Positions 47,357 to 58,590 of a stretch of DNA of 64,000 nt are shown here, in pieces. Positions within the stretch are counted from its first letter, which is position 1. Each line of letters starts with the position of its first letter. The notes below the pieces were generated by a model. It worked only from the letters and a program-made list of their open reading frames with translations. It made no database searches and had not been told where the DNA came from. The stretch is from Amaurobius ferox (lineage: Eukaryota; Arthropoda; Arachnida; Araneae; Amaurobiidae): NCBI GenBank assembly GCA_951213105.1, contig OX578146.1, positions 112,696,127 through 112,760,126 of the forward strand, given 5' to 3'. Made by a program: the position numbers and the translations under genes.

Positions 47357-47840
47357 ATGCAATTAAGATTACCACACCCTATTTGTCCCACTAAGATGTG
47401 GGAAATCCATTTATCTACGAATCCCTCCCCATATATGTTATGGTGCCGTGACCAGGATATACTTCAGTTTAAATATTTTACAACAGAAAGCTTAGAACTA
47501 TTCGACTTGAATAAGGATGTAAAATATACCAGTTTGTCTTTTAAGCAAATGATAGATGAAGTAGAGAAAGCACACAGGGAAATTCTTAACCAGGTTTACA
47601 AAAACCAATCCGAATCAAATGAGGATAAAATGAAATACTTTAAACCACCACGAAAACACGGTTTCATGGTAGGGGATAAAGTATACCTTAAGAATTTTAT
47701 ACCTACGGTTTCCTTAAAGCCAAAATTTTCAAGTCCTTACGAAATAAAAGAATATTCAGAAATAATAATGCTTTAATTCAAAATCAGGAAGGCAAGACTG
47801 TAAAAGTTTGAATGAGAAAATTTAAAAACGTGATTGATAA
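47357..47840 (+). pseudogene. Ty3/Gypsy Pol fragment (integrase C-terminal part)
   Basis: Residues 22-33 of the frame (STNPSPYMLWCR) match the end of the retroviral-type integrase core (TGxSPYxLxFGR). Then come FTTESLELFDLNKDV, the helix MIDEVEKAHREI, and GFMVGDKVYLKNFIPTVSLK with KPKFSSPYEIKE: the GPY/F-like C-terminal domain of Gypsy integrases. The frame stops at 47776, but homology seems to continue to about 47840 (QNQEGKTVKV, stop, MRKFKN), where the family has the VHVNRLKP motif. The integrase core with the DDE residues is absent. No LTR is recognisable on either side. Confidence 0.65.
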
Positions 47841-47849
47841 GTAAATAAG

Positions 47850-48440
47850 AAATATGGTGAAAGTAAATTTATGATAGTGGTAGCTTGATAAACAGTGTAT
47901 AAGAATTTCAATTACAATTTATTGATATTAATAATTTAAAATTTTATATGAATGTTTCTATGAATTTGATTATTGAATGAATATTTTATTTACATTGCGC
48001 AGAAGCAATATTGAGTGAATTCAATTGTAAAGGATATAATAATGTTATAAACAAAATATGATATGATTAGAGTGACTAGAAGTAAATACGCGAATTTGAG
48101 AAAATGATTAAATTGATTAAATAAGAAATGAGTATTGATGAAAATAATGATAAAAGTTAAAATATGTGTATAAAGATTATGATAAATTTGAAATGCACGA
48201 TATAGTGAATAATGAAGATATATTGTAAGGTTTGAAAATTATTGAAGTAAAAATGAGATAAAGTGTATAATTAGTGATATGGATATTGGTAAAATGAAAT
48301 TGAATTGTATAACTGATTGTGAATAATGATAATTGAGTATATACGTATTGAAAAATGTAATATAAATCTGAATATTGATGAATAATTTGAAATTTAGTAA
48401 TGAAAATGTTTTAAAAAAATAATTGATGATATGTGAATAT
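47850..48440. other. Purine-rich low-complexity stretch
   Basis: The plus strand is dominated by A, T and G with very little C. It consists of TGATAA, GAATAATGA and TTGAAA-like words without a fixed period, which looks like a decayed simple repeat. Confidence 0.5.
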
Positions 48441-48449
48441 ATGTAAATA

Positions 48450-48608
48450 ATGGCTTCCTTCTCATACAGCGAACTCCTGAAACTAAAGAACGTTTTAACA
48501 ATATGTTCGCTTATAACAAAAATAAAATTCTATTGCATGGGCACACACGCGGCTATGTCTACGAGTACTCATTTTAAAATCCGGGGCAACGTCGGGTACA
48601 TTTCCTAG
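48450..48608 (+). mobile_element. Helitron 3' end
   Basis: A hairpin-forming CCGGGGCAACGTCGGG is followed 8 nt later by CTAG (48605-48608) and a T. This is the usual arthropod Helitron 3' terminus. The 5' TC end cannot be placed, so the start given is only where related-looking sequence (GGCTTCCTTCTCATACAG) begins. Confidence 0.5.
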
Positions 48609-48659
48609 TATAAAATATGTACATTATTTTCCTTATTTTTCATGTTTTTTTCCACTCAT

Positions 48660-49490
48660 ACACTGTCTCAATTTTCTGTGTTCTAGAAGGAAAAGGTCAG
48701 TACCCGAAAATATCGTCGCGAGAATTCCAAATCCCCTCCTCGCCTCGCAGTACGTGCCTATGAAATTTTATGAACCCTGTCACCCCAGATTATCACGGGC
48801 GGGAAATCTCGTGAAATATAGCTTTTCTCTGCGCGTTGTAATCGGAGCGGAGACCACTGGAATTAACCCCGGGTAAGCCCGGCTTCGTTCCGCCGCCGAC
48901 AAGGGCTGAGCTACTCGCAGCCTAAAAATATGTGTTGTCGGGATTGTGAGGCTCTAAAAACAACGGGGAGACGTTTCTAAACAGCGACTGTAGGTTGTAG
49001 AGTGTGTATCATTGCATGTTACTCACTGTAACCAAAATTGTGAGTATATAAAAGTTTTGTCATTCAGAAATCCAGCATATATTTGATGTTTCATTTTATT
49101 TTGAAGTTGGCAGAAACATCCGATGATGCCCGGATATTATTCAATGAGTTTATTTATTTTCCCACGCTCAAAGGTGTTTCTGGGTGGGATTTTTGGGCGC
49201 AAAAGCGCCCTCGAGCGTTATCCGTGCATATTGTAAGGGATACCTTCCTCCGCTATCCAAAGCGGAGTCGTCTTGCAAAATTAGTTACATCCATACTTCT
49301 CCCAGACATTTAGGAATTGACGGACTTCTTGGCTCCTCTTCATTCCGTTCATCCGTCCGATCCAACATCTTTTTCCAAGCTCAAGTCCTTGCGGCCTCAA
49401 GGTTCCAGTTCTTCTTACTTACCTTACGTACCTGTTTGAAACCTAGTTATTTTCATTTTTGAAGATTTGGAGACGAGGATGACTTCTGTC
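48660..49490. other. GC-richer patch with strong hairpins
   Basis: A segment clearly richer in G+C than its surroundings, with CCCCGGG, GCCCGGC and CGCCGCCG words at 48850-48900. Two perfect hairpins follow: GGGCGC-AAAA-GCGCCC near 49196-49211 and CTCCGCT-ATCCAA-AGCGGAG near 49249-49268. Two frames (49083-49313 and 49184-49462) have no recognised domain. It could be host regulatory DNA, an exon fragment or an uncharacterised element. Confidence 0.35.
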
Positions 49491-50106
49491 ATCACCCCCC
49501 CCCACACACACACACACACACACATCGAACTCCCTATCGATGTCAATTCTATCAAATTATGAAACTCATTTTTCTCTATATTTTCCTCTATCATTTTATC
49601 TTTATCTTCACTTAAAGTTTAAAGATGTTAAATTTTCCCTCACTTTCTGTGGCGTCCTCAAGGGAAGGGGGGGGGGGTTGTACGACCCCTACCAGGAAAA
49701 CATAGGTACCCCTTGAAGTTTGGAAAAATGATGTTTGGGGAAAATGGGAAACACACGGTCATTGGTTGAAATAAGCGGACACTATTTTATTCGATTCTTT
49801 CAATGTGTTCAACAGATATAGAAATGGAAGACTCACAGACAAACATACGCAAACGTCATACAAAAATAGTTATTTCGTATTCGGGATGTTCAAAACGTAT
49901 GAATGAATCACACGGATATTTGATTGATCCCAATTATTTTCCTTCACATCAGGGAAAGTAAAAATTGAAGAATCGGATTGAAGCGTTACAATGCTTGTCA
50001 GTATCTATATAATATTTGTCTAGCGTGTGTATGTTTTTCCAGATCCAGCAGAAGTCCCCCTTCCCCCCCCCCCCCCCTGAACAGACCCATTAGAAGCCTT
50101 CCGTGA

Positions 50107-50143
50107 ACACTTATATTATGTTTACAGAACATAATATAAGTGT
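50107..50143. repeat. Perfect 16-bp stem hairpin
   Basis: ACACTTATATTATGTT, loop TACAG, AACATAATATAAGTGT. It lies just upstream of the 138-bp array. Confidence 0.9.
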
Positions 50144-50159
50144 CTTTGAACACTTATAG

Positions 50160-50760
50160 TATGGACAACGGGGCAGAACTTAGCGGATCAGAATTTTTAA
50201 TTCGAAAAATGGGGCTTTCGAAAAGTAATTTCAGGCCCTTCGGCAGCCCCGTTGACTCAGAACAATCCGTTTACCCAAACTGCTTTTGTTCAAGGAACCC
50301 TTTTGAAATTCAAATTGATGGCGGAACTCCAAACTAAGAAAAGTGTATTTGGCTTTAGAAAAGTGATTTCAGGCCCTTCGAAAGCCCCGTTGACCCAGAA
50401 CAATCCGTTTAACCAAACTGCTTTTGTTCGCGGAACCCTTTTGAAATTCAAATTGATGGCGGAACCCCAAACTAAGAAAAGTGTATTGGGCTTTCGAAAA
50501 GTGATTTCAGGCCCTTCGGAAGCCCCGTTGACCCAGAACAATCCGTTTACCCAAACTGCTTTTGCTCACGGAACCCTTTTGAAATTCAATTTGATAGCGG
50601 AACCCCAAATTAAGAAAAGTCTATTAGGGTTTGGAAAAGTGATTTCAGGTCCTTCGAAAGTCCCGTTGACCTAGAACAATCCATTGATCCAAACTGATTT
50701 TGTTCGCGGAACCCTTTTGAAATTCAGTTTGATGGCGGAACCCCAAACTAAGAAAAAGTC
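50160..50760. repeat. 138-bp tandem array, about 4.4 units
   Basis: CAGAACAATCCG marks unit starts at 50258, 50396 and 50534, with a variant at 50672. Each unit holds GGAACCCTTTTGAAATTC and AGTGATTTCAGGCCCTTCGG. Since 138 is 46 codons, one strand stays open as a 46-residue repeat (50252-50674), with an open minus-strand frame as well. Phrases CACTTATAGTATGG and GCGGAACC link it to the diverged array at 62905-63345. Confidence 0.95.
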
Positions 50761-51249
50761 TGTGACTTAAACCATATATTCAAAATGTTACGTTCACTTT
50801 AATTTTTAAGAAAATTTAAACGGATAATTGGATCGCGGAACTCCAGTATACCACGGAACACATTTTGTAAAACGTAGACATAGAAGATTGAATCTTTGCA
50901 CACGTATAGCATCAACCAATTTTGAATATCAACTATTTTCGACACTATGTGCCATGCATGTTAAACAACAAAATAAAACGTATAAAAAAAGCAATTTATT
51001 TCTTTAAGAGCGTTTTTTCGAAGTCTTTGACAGACTTAAATACTAGTTGAATTATGTTATTCTAATTGAAATGTCAATAATAAAAGTAAAGAGTATTTTT
51101 TGTCCTAAAAAACTCATGCTTTCTTATACTCAAACAAATGCTATTTATATTTTAAAATCCTTAATTGTTTCTTCCACATTCCTGTGCGAATCGTTTAGAA
51201 TTTTTTTTATACACTTCAGGGGAAATCGTTTGAAAAATCGCCTGGAGGT

Positions 51250-51395
51250 GTTTATTTATTTTTTTTTTTTCACTTGAAAAATTTGAACAGAGATAAAAAC
51301 GTTGCCACTGAAAAATGACACAACCGGCGCCGGACCGCCTCTGCGTTTCACAGAAGAACAGGAGCGGGGCTGAAGCCCCATCTTTTGTTACGCAA
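51250..51395 (-). repeat. Dispersed repeat R3, copy 3
   Basis: The reverse complement contains AATTTGCGTAACAAAAGATG and TGTCATTTTTCAGTGGCAAC, matching 21905-22045 and 25050-25230. A GGCGCCGG word lies at the centre. Confidence 0.6.
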
Positions 51396-51861
51396 ATTCG
51401 GGACTCTGAACATGGAATAATGACATTAGGAACTCTCTTTCCGACATTTTAGTTAAGCCTTTATTCTCATTTGGTAAAATAGCAGGGTTTATATAAAGGG
51501 ATAGCTGGGATTTAACCTCTTTTATGGTGTAGAGAGACGATAGTAAAATGGCACTTAATCGAGAAGTAGAAGAATGCTTTGTGTAATAACCAATGACTAA
51601 ATAAAGGGAACGTGAATTTAAGCATAAATAAAATTGCAACAAACAATCTGGTGGCAAAAGAGTGATATATTTAAAGGATCCAAAAAGAAGTCCATCGGCA
51701 TCTTCATTATTGGTATCAGCTCAACCGCACGCCATTGCGACTTGAATTTATTAATTTCTATGAACTTTGTCATTCTTCTAAAATTGTATTCCCATAGCAT
51801 AAATCATGAACTTTCAATAACCCCATTGTTAATTCAGTGAAATTATACTATTAACGTGTAA

Positions 51862-51935
51862 AATCTGATGTTTGCATGTATGTATGCATGTACGTATGTA
51901 AGTACATATGTAAGTATGTATGTTTGTTGTTATGT
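51862..51935. repeat. (ATGT)n-type microsatellite
   Basis: Imperfect TGTATGCATGTACGTATG-like tetranucleotides. Confidence 0.85.
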
Positions 51936-52550
51936 CCCCCTTATTCCGAAGCCAGCTTTCTTTAATTGGTCTTAACATCGCAGTTTTTGTTTTTTAAATG
52001 TAGCATTCAATCCGAAATGTTGTAGGAAAACCTCTAAAAAGAAGGGGATAGCGGGAAACGGCCCCATCCTAAAGAACGTTTCTTCTTCAATTTCCGATCT
52101 AGGATCTCGAATTTCTTTTAAATGGGAGTCAGAGATGTTTAGAATGGAGGTGAAGATCTATAATTTCGAAAAAGTCGATAGTTCTTTTTTCCCTATACAG
52201 ATTTTTAAAGGTGGACAAATTCCCAAAAATCTTGTTAGAATGACAAGGAGACCCATTTTTAAAATCTAAGTCACACCTTAATTGTATCGTTGTGCTCTCT
52301 GTTCTTTTTTATATATACTGTTCCATTTTGGTTTGTTTCTTCGTTTGGGCTAAATCTTGAAATCAAATTTTAACTTCTACCAATCCGATTTTCTTGAAAT
52401 TTTACACACATGCATATTTAAGATGACAATACAAGAGTTCATCAAATTTGAGTTGATCCCCTACCCTGATTCTGACCCCCCCCCTTCCCCCCAGAATCAT
52501 GCCCAGAATGACCCGTGAAAATCCCATTGTTGTAAGATAGTTCTAAAAAT
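51936..52550. other. Unassigned; probable decayed repeats
   Basis: Phrases such as CCGATTTTCTTGAAATTTTA and a C-run (about 52479-52487) look like repeat sequence, but I cannot delimit an element. Confidence 0.35.
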
Positions 52551-53359
52551 CTGATGTGGGCAGCACATGACTTTCCCTGAAGACTCATTCATTTTTTCTT
52601 TATTTCTTTAAGAACATATTAAATTGAGTTTAATTGTACAAAATGAAACTAAATTTGCATTTTTAATTCAATTTCTGCTTTTATTTGGTAATTGGACATT
52701 TTTCTAAAGGCGGTATAAAAAATGCGAAAAATCTCAAATATCTCGAGAACGGTTAGTCCTAGAGTAATAGAGTTGTTATTATTCTTTTCCTCGTCAAAAA
52801 TTACGTATAAAACAAGCATTTAAGTGATACATTTGAACATACGTAGTCATTTTTTAGATATTGGCGATTTTTGCTGGCTATTTCGTAAAAAAAGGCAGGT
52901 TGTTCTTTTCCGAATCATACCAAAATCTAATCAGCACCAGCGTATCCCACATGTGATTTTTCTACCAAATTTTGTGAAATTTGGTCAATTTGTATTTCAG
53001 CTAGAGTGAATACATGAGATTTTTGCGGGCCATTTCGCAAAAAAAGACGGATTTCTTTTTTCCGAATTGTACCAAAAACTAATCAGCACCAGGGTCACAC
53101 CCAGGGGTCTTACCTATCAAATTTTATGAAATCCGGTCCATTAGCTTTTGAGTTAGAGGGGATACATACATTGCACAGACAGACAGACAGACAGACACAC
53201 AGACAGGCAGACACACACACACACAGACGTCACGCTAAAAGTAGTTTTTTCGTATTCGAGAGGTCTTTGAAACGTATAGATCCGTCGAAAACTCGAGTTG
53301 CGATTTTCGACATGATTCCAATAATTTCCCTATACATTACCATGTATTATAGGGAAAGT
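52551..53359 (-). mobile_element. F2 element, copy 2
   Basis: Left end CTGATGTGGGCAGCACATGA, the same hairpin end as F1. Right end is the F2 palindrome (CTATACATTACCATGTATTA, then TAGGGAAAGT). The core holds (CAGA)n and (CA)n at about 53176-53226. A segment of about 165 bp is duplicated inside (52855 and 53019), each with a CCATTTCG or CTATTTCG phrase and TAATCAGCACCAG. Confidence 0.8.
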
Positions 53360-54147
53360 AAAAATTCTCTTTCTCTCTCTGAGGCCACATATTGAACGCC
53401 GTTTAACTATCTTACAACAAAGGTATTATGTAAAGCGAAGGAGATTTTCAATGCGCCATTTCGCAAAAAATGCCGGTTATATTTTTTTGAGGATCCGCCG
53501 AATTTTAATTGGTTGGAATGTTTCCCTGGACTAAGCTGTGTACCAAATTTCAGATCCTAAGGAACGTAATGTTCGGGACGTAAGGAAGTATTTTAAAAAT
53601 GCCATCAAAGAAGTCGAAACAGATAATCGTCGGTCATGTAGAATTCAATAATGGGTTTTTAGAAAGTTTGATTGGATATCTGATGAAAAATTGATTACAA
53701 AATAGTAAAAGACTAAAAAGTATAAAATAACTATTATAAAATATCTCTTAAGTTACACAGTTTTAGTCAAATGTCATAAAAAGTAAAAAAAAAAAGTAAT
53801 TTTTAGCTATCACAATACCTTTTGTCATATGTGACTGAAAATAAAACCGGGGAAAGCCCATAAAATAATTGTATTTTGACATTAACACAATTTTAAGGAA
53901 CAATGGACGTAATAACAAAAATGACACATTAAAGAATGATTGATTGTTAAGTCAAAATTATCAAAGAAACATCGAAACGAATTTAATGCAATCATTCTTA
54001 TATATGTATTTTCTTATTTATCAGTTCTATTGTTTCTCAAAATTCTGCAATGTCCAAATGCAATTCTTTTATGGGCGTCTCACGGTTTTATTTGAAGTCG
54101 CATATAACCAATAATGTTGCGACAGTTAAAAATTATGTGTTTTTATT
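53360..54147. other. Unassigned AT-rich DNA with an F2-like scrap
   Basis: 53440-53480 (GCGCCATTTCGCAAAAAATG) resembles the F2 core. The remainder is unrecognised. Confidence 0.4.
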
Positions 54148-54944
54148 ACTTTCCTTATATACATAATGTATAAGGAAAGTATTGTGACGGGGTCGAAAAT
54201 TCGAATTCGAGTTTTCGACGGGAGAGCACGTTTCTAGCATCCCTGATCACGAATCAAACATTTTTGAGATGATGTCTGTGTGTGTGTGTGTGTGTGTGTG
54301 TCAGTGAGTCTGTGGAGAAGATATTTCACGAACGAATAGAGCGATTCGAATGAAATTTGGTACAAAAATCACAATCCATGAATACTGGAAGCCTATTGTT
54401 TTTAAATGCAATCGAATGTTCAGAACCCCCCTAAATTTTCGAGTGAAATTTTAAAAAAATCATCAAAAAATCAAAATCTTTAAAATAGTTGCGCAAATAG
54501 ACATCCTTCATGTAATTTTCCCTTAGAAAACGATTAACATACTTTAGAACGCTAGCATGAACCGTTCTGGAGATATTGCACATTTTTCAAATAAATTTAT
54601 CAAAAAATCCCATAAATTAAAAAAAAATATATATTAACTCTTGAGAAACATGTTCACTTTTCATATGTAATATAATGCTATAAATTTGGTGACATCATTT
54701 TCGTGGATCTAGCTCGTTCCATTCTTGAGAAAAGATACTTTGAGTAATACTTTTATATTTGAACTCCAATAGTCATTTATCTGCTATAAGAATAACTTAT
54801 TTCTCCTTCCATAACGCTTGGCGAGATTTTGGCGACGAATTTGGCGGAATATTGCCAACTTAGCGACTTTGTAAATGTTGCCAAATTAACGAAAATCTCG
54901 TCAAATGGTTAAAAATGACGAAAGTCATGTGCTGCCCACATCAG
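54148..54944 (+). mobile_element. F1 element, copy F (797 bp)
   Basis: A clean terminal palindrome, (GT)n, and the GGCGAGATTTTGGCGACGAA block. It ends GTCATGTGCTGCCCACATCAG. Compared with copy E, about 120 bp just before the 3' end is deleted (AAAATGACG joined to AAAGTCATG). Confidence 0.85.
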
Positions 54945-55290
54945 ATTTTTTTTAGTGCATTTTACTAAAACAGTGTAACTTAAAAAGATTTTTTATAATA
55001 TTTTTTTATGATTGTACATAAGAGTTTCATTTTCGTTACTCACGTGTCGAAAATTAAAACAAATGATAGCTTCTTTGTTATAAAATTTTTAATTCTGAAG
55101 TGATGCAAAAAAAAAAAAAACCATTAAGACCTAAATAAATGCTATTTTTAAAATCTATCTCCTATATAATTTTCGTGATATTGGTTCTAAATTTTTTTAA
55201 AACTATAGTTAAATATATTTCAGAGCTAATCCCACGTGCCAAAATTAGAAAAAAAAAGTTCTTAGTTTTTTTATACGGATTTCCAAAAGG

Positions 55291-55786
55291 TTGTGGCGAT
55301 TGTGCGTCGCCGGGCCCCGAACCAGGGACCCTTTGCTTACAAGACCGACATTATAATCACTGAGCAAGAGCTAACTCCTCCTCTGTTCTTATAATTCGGG
55401 AACAGGCTCCAAGCATCTTTGATCAGATGTCTTTGCTGCCGCACACTCCCTCCGCTGATGAGGAAAGCCGGGAGGCGTGTCGCCTCGGCGTGACGGACAA
55501 TCGTGGTCAACCAGGAAGGGAGTGTCAAGGCCTCTGACTCCGTGTGGTGTTGCCATCTCATGCTGAGAGGCGAAATCGTTGGAGAAGAAGGTTGCGTGTT
55601 CAAATCACGTCCGGGTCACCATTGTGGCGATTGTGCGTCGCCGGACCTCGAACCAGGGACCCTTTGGAAACTTGTACCCGAATTATAAGAACAGAGGAGG
55701 AGCTAGCTTTTGCTCAGTGATTATAATGTCGGTCTTGTAACCAAAGGGTCCCTGGTTCGGGGCCCGGCGACGCACAATCGCCACAA
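55291..55786. mobile_element. tRNA-derived fold-back element with 110-bp inverted repeats
   Basis: The left arm (55291-55400) and right arm (55677-55786) are near-perfect reverse complements. Read outward each carries a tRNA-Thr(UGU)-like half: GCTCAGTGATTATAATGTCG, GTCTTGTAA and B-box GGTTCGGGGCC. The 276-bp spacer has a plus-strand tRNA-Trp-like 3' half (AAGAAGGTTGCGTGTTCAAA, then TCACGTCCGGGTCA at 55586-55618), and directly after it a partial direct copy of the left arm (55620-55668). None folds as a full tRNA. Flanks show no clear target duplication. Confidence 0.7.
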
Positions 55787-55799
55787 GGTTTTTTCATTC

Positions 55800-56706
55800 A
55801 ATTCTGAAGTTAAAATTTATTTTTAGCATAATTTCCCCCTTCATTTATCTTTAAAATCTAAACTTTTATTGTTGCAAATGCTATTGTCATTTCAAAGGAA
55901 ATTATATTTACATTATTTACACAATTAAAAAAAAACAAATTTATTTTTCAGAGTTCTAATACTGAAGCGCTGTCGTTGAGACTTTCTTTAGCTGTGCATG
56001 TGAGATAATGAGCAGCGCTGGTATCAGACTTTTGGAAAAAAATAATTGCGAATTATATTCGACGATTTGTTTAGAAAAGTAATGGAAATATAAAACTATG
56101 TTGTCTGCGGAAGTGCAAATATATAAATTGGTCTAACTGTGCTAATGATTGTTGAAATTACGATTTAATTGTGTCCGTCATAGGGACATAATTTAGATTA
56201 TAACCCGTTTCTTGATCGGTGTTTTGATATAGTTTAGCCCCAGCAGATCCGATTAATATAAACTTTTTACTATTATTTGGGGGGTATCGCGCTCGCTATG
56301 CGGGTGTACAAACATTGCATGACATTTTTACTCTCCTTTAGGGAGGAGGGCCTACTTGGGTCTACACTCCAGCTAAGTGTTGCAATGTAGATGTAACAAC
56401 TTGTTACACACGATGTCTTATTAAGTGATGCGTTTCAGTTTAACTTGTGTCCGTCAAGGGAGGGTCTATCATGCCCGCTACCAGGGTGTACATGGATTGC
56501 ATGCCATTTTCCCTTTTATATAGGTAGTATCATATCGAAAGCGAGTCAGGTTTGCTTATTTAGGGAGTAGTCGTTTAGAGACCTTACACTAGAGTTCTTT
56601 TTCTGTTTATCTCCTCAAAAAAGCCGATTGTTAAAAGTAATGATTGGTAAAAAATATATGCTAAAAATGCGGTGGGTATTGCAACTAGTTGCCGATTAAA
56701 AAAAAT
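55800..56706. other. Unassigned AT-rich DNA
   Basis: No gene recognised. Two loosely similar phrases, GGGTGTACAAACATTGCATG near 56300 and GGGTGTACATGGATTGCATG near 56485, mark a diverged direct repeat about 185 bp apart. Confidence 0.4.
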
Positions 56707-57728
56707 CTGATGTGGGCAGCACATGACTTTCCTTATATAATGCAATGAATTTACTACTTTTACACTAAAAAAAATCTGATGTGGGCAACACATGACTTTC
56801 CTTATATAATGTAATGAATTTACTACTTTTACAGTAAAAAAATAGGATTTTCTTGTAGTAGATACTAATATTCTTTCCAAGATATTGAATTTTCGACAAT
56901 TAGTCGTCATTTTCATTGATTTAGCGTCATTTTTATCTATTTGGCGAGATTTTCGTTAATTTGGCAACATTTAAAAAAACTCGCCAAGTTGGCGACATTC
57001 CGCCAAATTCGTCGCCAAAATCTCGCCAAGCGTCATGCACTAAGAAACAAGTTTTTCTTAAAGCATATAAATAACTATTGGCGTTCAAATACAAAAGTAT
57101 TATTCAAAGTATCTTTTTTCAAGAATGGAACGAGCTAGATCCACGAGAAGGATGTCACTCAATTTATCGCATGGTATTACATATGAAAAGTAAACATGTT
57201 TCTCAATAGGAAATATTTTTCTTTTTATTTTATATGACTTTTTGATAATTTTTTTAAAAAATGTACAATATCTCGAGAACGGTTCACTTTAGCGTTCTAA
57301 AATTTATGTCAATCGTTTTCTAATGAAAAATTACATAAGAAATGTTTATTTGCGTAACTTTATTAGTGGTTTTAATTTTTTGACGATTTTTTCAAAATTT
57401 CATTCGAAAATTTAGGGGGGTTCAGAACATTCGATTGCGTATAAAAACAATAGGCTTCCAGTCTTTACGGATTGTAATTTTTGTACCAAATTTGGTTCGA
57501 ATCGGTCCATTCGTTCGTCAGTTATCGTCTCCACAGACTCACTGACACACACACACACATACACACATACTTTCACACACACACACACACACATACACAG
57601 ATATCACTTCAAAAATGTTTGATTCGTGATCAGGGATGCTTGAAACGTGCTCTCCCGTCGAAAACTCGAATTCGAATTTTCGACCCCGTCACAATACTTT
57701 CCTTATACATTATGTATATAAGGAAAGT
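56707..57728 (-). mobile_element. F1 element, copy G, with doubled terminus
   Basis: CTGATGTGGGCAGCACATGA occurs at 56707 and again, with CAAC for CAGC, at 56776, a 69-bp tandem duplication of the hairpin end. The rest is full length, with TCGCCAAGTTGGCGA, an ACCGTTCTCGAG-type block, (CA)n and the terminal palindrome ending TATAAGGAAAGT. Confidence 0.85.
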
Positions 57729-57838
57729 AACTAGTTTGTTAAATCTTGTTAAATCAATAGTAAGCATGAAAGTCACACTTTCTTACACAAGACCGTTAAA
57801 ACAATTTTTTAAATGTATTTACGTGGTTCAAGGTCAGG

Positions 57839-57859
57839 CCCCCCCCCCCCCCCCCCCCC
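57839..57859. repeat. C-run of about 21 nt
   Basis: The longest homopolymer of C or G in the window, followed directly by an A-run. Confidence 0.9.
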
Positions 57860-57869
57860 GAAAAAAAAT

Positions 57870-58590
57870 TAACCTCAGACAAACTGGTTTAGCTCATTTA
57901 CAATATGTAACAGCACACAGAAGTTTAAAAATTAGCACATGGCCACTTTACCCACCCTTCCCCTATACTACTCACACAATTCACCGAGAAAAGCAATTCT
58001 AATCAACCAACCAATATTTACATTAATTACAGGCTAAACAATAATGTACAACACTCGTTGGTGCTATTTTTTTTTTAAATTTACTGAGCGCATTTGAAAT
58101 TAATTTTTTAAACGTCTTTTTTTTTCTTTAATGACCTTAATGGCAACATATTCAAATATTTCCATTTCTTTCTCTGCTAAGCTCCAAGAAGAAATAATAG
58201 ATAAAATATATGCAGTCAGCTCTCGACGATAAATGTCACGTGTTCAATTACTTATGAATTATGATGGCCATCTAGATGATTCAAAATATTGCAGCGCCAT
58301 TTGGAACATTACAACGGTCCATATAGATAAAAGCAATTGGGGATTTTTTTCCTATGTAGATTAGAACATATAGATCGTGTAATTAGAATAGTATATTATG
58401 TGTCGGTTTCTTGTTTTTTTTATTACATTCATGGATATGTTAATTATCAATATTCTATACCAGGATAAAATGTCGAGTTCCAGAAACTTGAAATATTGAA
58501 TAAGTGTATTTTACTTTAGTGCTGCATTAATGTGCAATTCTATTCAGAGCGGATTTCAGATGTTTCTTTGTTTAGCACCGCCATTTATGG
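57870..58590. other. Unassigned; shares a diverged repeat with 62030-62300
   Basis: 58190-58400 and 62080-62270 share phrases such as GATAAATGTCACGTGTTCAA versus GATAAATACCAAGTGTTCAA and ATTATGATGGC versus CTTATGATTGC. The class is unknown. Confidence 0.35.

Noticed and set aside
47200..47360. LTR upstream of the Gypsy integrase fragment
   Set aside because: A short repeated phrase exists but no TG...CA pair or matching downstream copy.
49045..49075. Core promoter (TATA plus initiator)
   Set aside because: The TCATTC word lies only about 15 bp from the TATA-like word, too close, and no supported gene follows.
55447..55470. Second hammerhead core (CTGATGAGGAAAGCC)
   Set aside because: GAAA follows CTGATGA with no room for stem II, so it cannot form a hammerhead.
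57481..58002. 173-codon frame
   Set aside because: It covers the F1 (CA)n core, its palindrome and the C-run; a by-product of repeat sequence.
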